A stretch of 64,000 bases of DNA from Mycolicibacterium agri (GTDB lineage: Bacteria; Actinomycetota; Actinomycetes; Mycobacteriales; Mycobacteriaceae): the NCBI RefSeq assembly GCF_002553505.1, contig NZ_PDCP01000001.1, positions 1 to 64,000 on the forward strand, written 5' to 3'. Positions within the stretch are counted from its first letter, which is position 1. Each line of letters opens with the position of its first letter. A program made the translations under genes and the position numbers. Positions 56,101 through 64,000 of this stretch are shown here, piece by piece. The notes under the pieces were generated by a model. It had not been told where the DNA came from, did not search any database, and was given only the letters and a program-made list of their open reading frames with translations.

Positions 56101-56647
56101 ACAGATGCCGGAGTGACTTGCTGGGCAGCGCCGATTCGACCCCCAGTTCGAGGTACTCGGCGCTGACCGCGATGACCTTCGGGGCGGTTTCGTCGATGAT
56201 GGGCCGCAGCTGGGAGACCGGCGCGTTGTGCTGGAGTGGCACCGAGACCAGGCCGAGATAGGCGCATGCGAGGTCGACGGTGAAGTAGTCGGGGCTGGCG
56301 AACCCGATGGTGGCGACGAAGTCGCCGGGGTTGACAGGGGCGTGAGCGTCGTTGCGCAGTGCGGTGGCCACCGCGGCGACACGCTCCCACAGCTCGCGGT
56401 AGCTGACCGTTTCGAAGTGGGGCAGCAACCGTGCCGAGGTCCGGCCGGTCTGCGGGTCGGTGACGAGTTCTCGGGCGCGCTGGCCGAGGGCGGGGCGATC
56501 GGCATACCCCTCGACGAGCGTCTGGAGCGCCTCCGTCAGGCGAAGTCCGGGCTGGCTCGCCGCTTCGAGGACGGCGGGATCCGGTCGCGCCGCCGCGAAC
56601 TGCGGATCGTTTGCATAGAGGCCGGCGATTCGGTCTTCGATATTCAC
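53147..56647 (-). CDS. car: Carboxylic acid reductase (FadD9/CAR family)
   Basis: A 1,166-residue ATP- and NADPH-dependent carboxylic acid reductase that converts acids to aldehydes. It has an adenylation domain ([33 protein letters not shown]), a carrier domain with the phosphopantetheine Ser in [12 protein letters not shown] near residue 678, and a reductase domain with [19 protein letters not shown] near 779 and the YxxxK site in [13 protein letters not shown]. Length is standard for the mycobacterial/nocardial enzyme. It needs modification by a phosphopantetheinyl transferase. Native substrate is uncertain (fatty or aromatic acids). Confidence 0.96.
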   Translation of the reverse strand: MNIEDRIAGLYANDPQFAAARPDPAVLEAASQPGLRLTEALQTLVEGYADRPALGQRARELVTDPQTGRTSARLLPHFETVSYRELWERVAAVATALRNDAHAPVNPGDFVATIGFASPDYFTVDLACAYLGLVSVPLQHNAPVSQLRPIIDETAPKVIAVSAEYLELGVESALPSKSLRHLLVFDFDPDVDDHRDAIERARIRFRDAGKPVVVDTLDRVVEQGTGQPTEPPFTAGSDDRLAMILYTSGSTGTPKGAMLTERTVKMLFTSEFIPRTGHAVFNVNFMPLNHVGGRLPIASAFKAGGTSYFVAESDLSTLFEDWALVRPTDMALVPRVIDMLFQRYRSSVDRILAEGATEAKAEASAAAELREHVLGGRVLGGFVSTAPLAAEMKRFIDSVLQVHITDAYGTTEVGGVMADGVISRPPVIDYKLVDVPELGYFHTDKPYPRGELRVKTTMVMPGYYKRPDVNAEVFDEDGYYRTGDVMAEIEPDTLVYVDRTKNVLKLSQGEFVAVSNVEAIFAGAPLVRQIYVYGNSERSNLLAVIVPTHEALDRFGANTGALRAALADSLRETARVAQLQSYEVPTHFFIETEPFTAANGLLSGVGKNLRPRLKERYGERLEQLYTELAAARVDELHALRHDAANRPVLETVVDAAQAVLGMIDIAVSPDDHFTDLGGDSLSALTFGNLLRDIFGVDVPVGSIVGPTSDLRQIATFIQSERESGSKRPTFASVHGENATSARASDLTLDKFIDAETLATAPSIAYVTGEPKTVLLTGANGWLGRFLALELLQRAAQTGGTVITLVRGRDEAAARARLEAAFDSGDPLLLKRFHGLAENHLEVIAGDIGEQNLGLDRATWDRLANNVDQIIHPAALVNHVLPYSEFFGPNVVGTAEIIRLAITAQIKPVTYLSTVAVAMSVAAQDFVEDGDIREVSPLRPVDSSYANGYANSKWAGEVLLREAHDLCGLPVAVFRADQILAHTRYTGQLNVPDSFTRLLQSLILTGLAPGSFYERDADGRPQRAHYDGLPVDFVAEAIVKLSATSTDGFRSFDVNNPHDDGVSLDTFVDWLIAAGRDIARIDDYDDWLQRFETALTALPEEQRRRSVLPLLDAYRKPERPIRGGLAPAEVFHAAVRDAGIGLDGDIPHITESLIGKYSSDLEHLGMV

Positions 56648-56941
56648 GGGCCACCCCTTTCACAAGATCATGCACAAGGGAGCGCCGGACACTGTGGCCC
56701 AATTCCGCTGCGCCCCTGTGAGGCTGGGCACACAGCGGAATGACAGCAACTCTCAGGGAGTTACCAGGACTTTGTAGTGCGACTCGGGGCGACTCGGGGT
56801 TGGCGATCTGCGAGAAGTCGGCGGCCACAATGTGTTCGACGCCGCGGCGGCAGAGCGGCGACTATTGCCAGACCGATTGGGCCGGTTCGGCGACGTCGTC
56901 GCGCACCACCATCCGCCCGTCGTGTAACAGCGCCGCGCACA
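56648..56941. other. Intergenic region upstream of the reductase gene
   Basis: 294 bp between the end of the ephA-like gene and the start of the reductase gene, both leftward. It should hold the reductase promoter. A short direct repeat GACTCGGGGC / GACTCGGGGT occurs near 56,782-56,801. No gene, RNA or terminator is convincing. Confidence 0.5.
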
Positions 56942-57823
56942 CTATTGCCGCACTTTCTCGAGGAATGCCAACAGGATTCGGTTCACCTCGTCGGGGCGCT
57001 CCTGCTGAATCCAGTGCCCGGCGCCATCGATCCACTCTTCGGTGTAGGGGCCGACAACGACCTCGCGGGCGTTCGCGGGATTCATCGTGGGAGCGATCGG
57101 GTCGGCCGTGCCGCCGACGAACAAGGCCGGCACTTTCGTGGTGGCGCCGGCGAGCTGCGGCGTGGTCTCCCAGTTGCGGTCGTAGTTGCGATACCAGTTG
57201 AGCGCACCGGTGAACCCGGTCCGGCGGAACTCGGCGACGTAGTACTCGAACTCGTCGGGGCTGATCCAGTCCGGCAGTGTCGCGCGTCCTACGGACAGCC
57301 CCGCGAACATTCCGCTCATGGTGGCGCGGACGTCGGCGGCCAGCTCCGCGTCGGCGACGCCGGGCTCCTGGAAGCGCAGCATGTAGAAGTCCTCGCCGAA
57401 CTTCTCCCGCCAGCGTTGCGTGGGTCGCGAGCGGGCGCGCGGGATCGGCGGCACCGACAGGCCCGCCGCGGCGCGCACGCGCGTCGGGTGCAGCAGCGCG
57501 GCGTGCCAGACGACCATGGCGCCCCAGTCGTGGCCGATGAACACGGCCTGCTCGGTGCCCGCGTGGCCCGCGTGATCGAGAAGGGCGACGAGGTCGCCGG
57601 TCAACGCGTGGATGTCGTAGGCCTCCACGGGCTCGGGCCTGCTGGAGCCGCCATAGCCGCGCTGGTCGGGCGCGATGACGTGGAAGCCCGCCGCGGCGAG
57701 CACGGGCATCTGGTGTCGCCACGAGTAGGCCAACTCCGGGAAGCCGTGGGCCAGCACGACGACGGGCGCCCCGCGATCGCCTGCCTCGAACACACGCAGC
57801 TCGACCCCGTTGACGTCGACCAT
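56942..57823 (-). CDS. ephA: Epoxide hydrolase, alpha/beta fold (EphA-like)
   Basis: A 293-residue alpha/beta-hydrolase of the epoxide hydrolase group. The oxyanion motif is [13 protein letters not shown], the nucleophile Asp in [13 protein letters not shown], a lid with ring-opening tyrosines (for example RNYDRNW), and the catalytic His in [11 protein letters not shown]. It hydrolyses epoxides to diols, cytoplasmically. The start [15 protein letters not shown] is typical of the family; the longer frame was rejected. By name and position it corresponds to Rv3617. Confidence 0.92.
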   Translation of the reverse strand: MVDVNGVELRVFEAGDRGAPVVVLAHGFPELAYSWRHQMPVLAAAGFHVIAPDQRGYGGSSRPEPVEAYDIHALTGDLVALLDHAGHAGTEQAVFIGHDWGAMVVWHAALLHPTRVRAAAGLSVPPIPRARSRPTQRWREKFGEDFYMLRFQEPGVADAELAADVRATMSGMFAGLSVGRATLPDWISPDEFEYYVAEFRRTGFTGALNWYRNYDRNWETTPQLAGATTKVPALFVGGTADPIAPTMNPANAREVVVGPYTEEWIDGAGHWIQQERPDEVNRILLAFLEKVRQ

Positions 57824-58268
57824 CCGCGCCGAGCTGAGCACGGCTTCACCCAAGCAGAGGGTGTTCGCACTGTCGATCGTGCGGATTCCTACGCCGCGGC
57901 GCCGCGTCGCGTACGACACCGCACAATCGACAACTCAGCCCTGGGAATCCTGCGGGCGAACCGGGCGAAACGGCGGCGAGCCCCTGCGAAGCCCGCGAGT
58001 GTATGGGCTACGGATCCCGAAGGGTCGAAACGCCTCCAGCGGCCATACGTTGGTGGCCGGTCGGCGGTTTGGTCGACGCGATACGGTTTGGTCGACGCCG
58101 TGGGACGAGGCTAAATCGCCCTGCGGGAGGCGCCCTGCAGCAATTTTTCCTCGGGTAGCGAACGGCCGCGGAGAACCGTCGGGAACCGCCGAACGTTGGT
58201 CTAGCGGTAGCCTTGACTATTCCAGCTGCACGTATGGAAGGACTGGCCCACCTGGGCCGAACGCTTTG
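57824..58268. other. ephA-ftsH divergent intergenic region with direct repeats
   Basis: 445 bp without a credible gene. It contains two perfect direct copies of CGGTTTGGTCGACGC at 58065-58079 and 58084-58098 (19-bp period), a TTGACT at 58213-58218, and GGCCCACCTGGGCC at 58245-58258 directly before the ftsH ribosome-binding region. These are plausible ftsH promoter and leader elements, but no sigma-factor consensus with correct spacing is clear. Confidence 0.5.
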
Positions 58269-60605
<2,337 letters not shown>

Positions 60606-60624
60606 TACCCCATCGGAGGCTTCA

Positions 60625-61233
60625 ATGACGCGGCCGCACAACAACTCTGCGACCTTCACGACCCCTGTGTTCGACCAGCCGCGCGCCGAAGCGGCGATCC
60701 GCGAACTGCTCATCGCCGTCGGTGAGGATCCCGACCGGCACGGTCTGGAGGAGACCCCGGCCAGGGTGGCGCGCGCGTACCGGGAGATGTTCGCCGGGCT
60801 CTACACCAACCCGGACACGGTGCTGAACACCACGTTCGACGAGCAACACGACGAATTGGTGTTGGTCAAGGAGATTCCGCTCTACTCCACCTGCGAACAC
60901 CATCTGGTGGCGTTCCACGGCGTCGCCCATGTCGGCTACATCCCCGGCCAGGACGGCCGGGTCACCGGGCTGTCCAAGATTGCGCGGCTGGTCGACCTGT
61001 ACGCCAAACGGCCGCAGGTGCAGGAGCGGCTCACTGCCCAGATCGCCGACGCGATGACGCGCAAGCTCGAACCGCGCGGCGTCATCGTGGTTGTCGAGTG
61101 CGAGCACCTGTGCATGTCGATGCGCGGCGTCCGCAAGCCCGGCGCCGTCACCACCACCTCGGCGGTGCGCGGACAGTTCAAGACCGACAAGGCATCGCGT
61201 TCCGAGGCACTGGAACTGATTCTGCGGAAGTGA
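60625..61233 (+). CDS. folE: GTP cyclohydrolase I
   Basis: A 202-residue enzyme that makes 7,8-dihydroneopterin triphosphate from GTP, the first step of folate synthesis. The zinc ligands are in [13 protein letters not shown] and [11 protein letters not shown]. The signature [19 protein letters not shown] and [18 protein letters not shown] are complete. The leader CGGAGG is well spaced. It is 19 bp after ftsH and overlaps folP by four bases (GTGA). Confidence 0.97.
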   Translation: MTRPHNNSATFTTPVFDQPRAEAAIRELLIAVGEDPDRHGLEETPARVARAYREMFAGLYTNPDTVLNTTFDEQHDELVLVKEIPLYSTCEHHLVAFHGVAHVGYIPGQDGRVTGLSKIARLVDLYAKRPQVQERLTAQIADAMTRKLEPRGVIVVVECEHLCMSMRGVRKPGAVTTTSAVRGQFKTDKASRSEALELILRK

Positions 61234-62063
61234 GCCCTACACGCGTGCGGGTCATGGGGGTCGTAAACGTCACCGACGACTCCTTCTCCGACGGAGGGCT
61301 TTTCCTCGACCGCGGCCGGGCCGTCGAACACGGCTTGGCGCTGGCGGCCGACGGGGCGGCGATCATCGACGTCGGCGGCGAGTCGACGCGTCCTGGCGCC
61401 ACCCGCATCGAACCCCGCATCGAGGCGGGCCGCGTGCTACCCGTCATCAAAGAGCTTGCCGGACAAGGTCTTACCGTCAGTATCGACACAATGCACGCCG
61501 AGGTCGCCGCCGCCGCGCTGGAGAACGGCGCGAAGATCGTCAACGACGTCTCCGGCGGGCGCGCCGATCCCAACATGGCCGGTGTGGTGGCCGACGCCAA
61601 GGTGCCGTGGATTCTGATGCACTGGCGATCGGTGAGTGCCGAACGGCCGCACGAGGTTCCGCCGTACGGCAACGTGGTGGCCGAGGTACGCGCCGAACTG
61701 CTCGCCGCCGTCGACGCCGCTGTGGCGGCCGGTGTCGACGCGGACAACGTGATCATCGACCCCGGACTGGGATTCGCCAAGACCGGCCAGCACAATTGGG
61801 CGCTGCTGCGCGCCTTGCCCGAATTCGTCGGTACCGGAATTCCCGTGCTGGTCGGGGCGTCGCGCAAACGATTCCTCGGAACGCTGTTGGCGGACAACGA
61901 CGGTCAGCCCCGTCCGCCCGACGGGCGCGAGACCGCGACCGCGGTGATCTCGGCCCTTGCCGCCATGAACGGCGTGTGGGGAGTGCGGGTGCACGATGTG
62001 CGGGCATCGGTGGACGCGTTGAAGGTGGTGCAGGCCTGGACGGAGCCCGGTGACGATGACTGA
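61230..62063 (+). CDS. folP1: Dihydropteroate synthase
   Basis: A 277-residue TIM-barrel enzyme joining dihydropterin pyrophosphate and p-aminobenzoate; the target of sulfonamides. Signature blocks: [42 protein letters not shown] and [13 protein letters not shown], with [11 protein letters not shown] near the end. GTG start overlaps the folE stop; the longer frame upstream covers folE and was rejected. It overlaps folB. Confidence 0.96.
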   Translation: MSPTRVRVMGVVNVTDDSFSDGGLFLDRGRAVEHGLALAADGAAIIDVGGESTRPGATRIEPRIEAGRVLPVIKELAGQGLTVSIDTMHAEVAAAALENGAKIVNDVSGGRADPNMAGVVADAKVPWILMHWRSVSAERPHEVPPYGNVVAEVRAELLAAVDAAVAAGVDADNVIIDPGLGFAKTGQHNWALLRALPEFVGTGIPVLVGASRKRFLGTLLADNDGQPRPPDGRETATAVISALAAMNGVWGVRVHDVRASVDALKVVQAWTEPGDDD

Positions 62064-62436
62064 TCGAATCGAGTTGCGCGGGTTGACGGTTCGCGGCAAC
62101 CACGGAGTGTACGACCATGAGCGCCGCGACGGCCAGGACTTCGTCGTCGACATCACGGTGTGGCTCGACCTCGCCGCGGCGGCAGCCAGCGACGACCTGG
62201 CCGACACACTGGACTACGGCGGGCTGGCCAAACGCGCCGCCGACATCATCGCCGGGCCGCCCAAGAATCTGATCGAAACGGTGGCCGGTGAAATCGCCGA
62301 CGACGTGATGTCCGACGGCCGCGTGCACGCCGTCGAGGTGGTGCTGCACAAGCCGCGGGCCCCGATTCCGCTGGAGTTCGGCGATGTCGCGGTGGTCGCC
62401 CGCCGCTCTCGACGCGACGGGAAGAGTTCGACGTGA
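62056..62436 (+). CDS. folB: Dihydroneopterin aldolase
   Basis: A 126-residue FolB that cleaves dihydroneopterin to 6-hydroxymethyl-dihydropterin and glycolaldehyde. The blocks [20 protein letters not shown] and [16 protein letters not shown] hold the substrate-binding Glu and the usual core; the catalytic Lys is probably in HKPRAPIP. An in-frame GTG six bases upstream is possible. Overlaps folP by eight bases and folK by four (GTGA). Confidence 0.94.
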   Translation: MTDRIELRGLTVRGNHGVYDHERRDGQDFVVDITVWLDLAAAAASDDLADTLDYGGLAKRAADIIAGPPKNLIETVAGEIADDVMSDGRVHAVEVVLHKPRAPIPLEFGDVAVVARRSRRDGKSST

Positions 62437-62945
62437 GCCGCGTCGTCCTGTCGATCGGCTCCAACCTCGGCGACCGGTTGGCCCGGCTGCAGTCGGTCGT
62501 CGACGGGCTCGACGGTGCGCTGCGCGCGGTGTCACCGGTGTATGAGACCGATGCGTGGGGCGGCGTCGCACAGGGGCCGTTCCTCAACGCGGTGCTGGTC
62601 GCCGACGATCCCGCACTCGACGGGCACGGCTGGCTGCGGCGTGCGCACGATTTCGAGCGGGCCGCCGAGCGGGTTCGCGAACAGCATTGGGGCCCAAGGA
62701 CACTCGACGTCGACCTGATCACCTGCCATGACGGCGGGTCCGAGGTGATCCTGCACGACGAGGACCTGACGCTGCCGCACCCCTACGCGCATCTGCGCGC
62801 GTTCGTGATGGTGCCGTGGCTGGACGTCGACCCCGACGCCGCGCTTACCGTGGCGGGTGAGCGGCAGGCCGTGTCGAAGCTGCTGGCCGAACTCGACCCC
62901 GCCGAACGCGACGGAGTCCGACGCACGGACCTGGTGCTTGCCTGA
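62433..62945 (+). CDS. folK: 2-amino-4-hydroxy-6-hydroxymethyldihydropteridine pyrophosphokinase
   Basis: A 170-residue HPPK, which pyrophosphorylates the pterin for FolP. It begins [17 protein letters not shown] and has [30 protein letters not shown] with the two magnesium-binding aspartates, and [19 protein letters not shown] start. The stop overlaps the next gene in TGATG. Confidence 0.95.
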   Translation: MSRVVLSIGSNLGDRLARLQSVVDGLDGALRAVSPVYETDAWGGVAQGPFLNAVLVADDPALDGHGWLRRAHDFERAAERVREQHWGPRTLDVDLITCHDGGSEVILHDEDLTLPHPYAHLRAFVMVPWLDVDPDAALTVAGERQAVSKLLAELDPAERDGVRRTDLVLA

Positions 62946-63421
62946 TGGGCCCCACCCGCAAGCGTGACCTGACGGCCGCGGCGCTGATCGCCGCCGCCAT
63001 CGGCTACGTGTTGGTCACCGTGCTCTATCGGTGGTTCCCGCCCATCACGGTGTGGACGGGGTTGTCGCTTCTGGCGGTGGCGATCGCCGAGGGCGGCTGG
63101 GCCTTCTATGTGCGGGCCAAGATCAACGACGGCGAGATCGGCCTCGGCGGGGGACGGCTTCATCCGTTGGCCGTGGCGCGGTCAGTGATGATTGCCAAAG
63201 CGTCGGCCTGGGTGGGCGCACTCGTGCTGGGCTGGTGGGTCGGCGTGCTGGTCTATCTTTTGCCGCGCCGCAGCACGCTGCGCGTCGCGAACGAGGACAC
63301 CGCAGGCGCCATCGTGGCCGCGGTGAGCGCGCTGGCGCTGGTGGTTGCGGCGCTGTGGTTGCAGCATTGCTGCAAGTCGCCCGAGGAACCCCCGGAGAAC
63401 GGCGAAGCCGCCCCCGAATAG
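62945..63421 (+). CDS. DUF3180 membrane protein (Rv3605c-like)
   Basis: A 158-residue protein with four hydrophobic segments (e.g. LTAAALIAAAIGYVLVTVLY, VGALVLGWWVGVLVYLLP) beginning [20 protein letters not shown], the usual DUF3180 opening. The family follows folK throughout the mycobacteria; its function is unknown. ATG overlaps the folK stop, so it is the last tightly coupled gene of the folate operon. The short C-terminal tail is acidic and carries a Cys-Cys pair (HCCKSPEEPP). Confidence 0.85.
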   Translation: MGPTRKRDLTAAALIAAAIGYVLVTVLYRWFPPITVWTGLSLLAVAIAEGGWAFYVRAKINDGEIGLGGGRLHPLAVARSVMIAKASAWVGALVLGWWVGVLVYLLPRRSTLRVANEDTAGAIVAAVSALALVVAALWLQHCCKSPEEPPENGEAAPE

Positions 63422-63498
63422 CCCGCCGGACGATAGCCGGACACGAATCGCCGCAATGCACGACACGCGGAGTGACCTGTGGCGGGTACAGTCGGCCC

Positions 63499-64000
63499 AT
63501 GACCGTTTCGACCCGTGGTGCCCGGCCGCGGCGTGGCGGTCGCAGGCCTGGTTGGGCGCTGTTAACGGTGTTGCTGGTGCTGGCCATATTGGCGAGTTCG
63601 GCATTGGTGTTCACCAACCGTGTGGAGTTGCTCAAGCTTGCTGTCATCCTCGCGTTGTGGGCGGCCGTGGTGGCTGCGTTCGTGTCGGTCATCTACCGGC
63701 GCCAGAGCGATATCGACCAGGCCAAGGTCCGGGACCTCAAGCTCGTCTACGACCTGCAGCTGGACCGCGAGATCTCGGCTCGGCGCGAATACGAGCTGAC
63801 GGTCGAGACGGAGTTGCGCCGTGAGCTGTCCACCGAGATCCGCGCGCAGGCCGCCGACGAGGTGGCCGCGCTGCGCGCCGAACTCGCGGCGCTGCGGGCC
63901 AGTCTCGAGTACCTGTTCGACGCCGACCTGAGCCACCGGCCCGCGATCGAGACCGAGCACGGCCCGGTGCGTCCCGGTCGCGTCGCCAGCAGCAGGCTCG
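63499..64000 (+). CDS. DUF6779-like membrane protein (Rv3604c-like), 5' part
   Basis: The first 167 residues of a protein that runs off the window. It starts MTVSTRGARPRRGGRRPGWA, followed by two adjacent hydrophobic segments (LLTVLLVLAILASSALVF, LAVILALWAAVVAAFVSVIY) and a long charged helix (YDLQLDREISARREYELTVE) that is probably a coiled coil. Position and opening match Rv3604c, described as a conserved Ala/Pro-rich membrane protein of unknown function. It is 77 bp after the DUF3180 gene and may be co-transcribed. Confidence 0.78.
   Translation, partial: MTVSTRGARPRRGGRRPGWALLTVLLVLAILASSALVFTNRVELLKLAVILALWAAVVAAFVSVIYRRQSDIDQAKVRDLKLVYDLQLDREISARREYELTVETELRRELSTEIRAQAADEVAALRAELAALRASLEYLFDADLSHRPAIETEHGPVRPGRVASSRL

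Noticed and set aside
54999..56828. 609-codon open frame overlapping the carboxylic acid reductase in another frame
   Set aside because: Out of frame with the conserved reductase; Arg/Pro-rich translation.
56862..56941. Remnant coding sequence downstream of ephA (reads LLHDGRMVVRDDVAEPAQ)
   Set aside because: Looks protein-like for 25 residues only, with no start and no family I can name.
58213..58238. SigA-type ftsH promoter, TTGACT with TATGGA
   Set aside because: The spacing is only 14 bases, too short for a standard housekeeping promoter; kept only as a possible element.

Overview
The window is high-GC actinobacterial DNA. Gene content and order point to a Mycobacterium, probably a rapid grower (Mycolicibacterium). 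It follows, with insertions and losses, the M. tuberculosis order Rv3659c-Rv3644c (tad genes, DECH helicase, cspA, topA, adenylate cyclase, delta-prime, tRNA-Thr), then Rv3635/galE1/Rv3630, ppa, dacB, Rv3626c, tilS, hpt, lpqG, ephA, ftsH, folE-folP-folB-folK, Rv3605c and Rv3604c. Rv names are from memory of that genome.

Bases 1 to about 7,420 are the right-hand part of a less GC-rich mobile island. It holds the probable end of an IS21-type element, a decayed type ISP restriction-modification gene (cut at its 5' side and frameshifted), an orphan Phd-type antitoxin, a small unknown gene, and three overlapping leftward genes (tnpA, tnpB, tnpC) of the Tn554 / recombinases-in-trio type. The island interrupts the Tad pilus ATPase gene tadA: only about its last 104 codons remain, directly followed by intact-looking tadB, tadC, flp, tadE and a TadE-like gene.

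From 9.9 to 21 kb is core: an Rv3651-like sensor protein, an MrfA/YprA-type DECH helicase, cspA, topA, a membrane adenylate cyclase, the DNA polymerase III delta-prime subunit and tRNA-Thr(CGT). From 21 to 28.8 kb is more plastic: a large membrane protein, a three-gene secreted-protein-like cassette with a sharp composition change inside one gene, galE1, and a small AT-richer pair of possible immunity-type genes, one frameshifted. Two copies of a 53-bp hairpin-bearing repeat, each preceded by its own 19-bp tandem array, lie just downstream of tRNA-Thr and of the flippase-like gene.

At 28.8-35.2 kb three translationally coupled leftward genes encode a Pls/PosA-type single-module peptide synthetase with membrane and hexapeptide-repeat domains, a short M1 metallopeptidase and a multi-pass flippase-like protein. 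This is the best candidate for an uncharacterised biosynthetic and export system. Core genes follow (uraD-like, ppa, dacB, zinc metalloprotease, tilS, hpt).

From 42.8 to 52.3 kb is accessory: a molybdopterin oxidoreductase, then an IclR regulator diverging from a catabolic operon (CaiB-type CoA-transferase, two MaoC hot-dog proteins, a citrate-synthase-like fragment, a binding-protein-dependent ABC importer). Two near-identical palindromes at the IclR divergent region look like its operators. The window closes with an LpqG-like lipoprotein, a carboxylic acid reductase, EphA, FtsH and the folate operon, running off the right edge inside a DUF6779-like gene.
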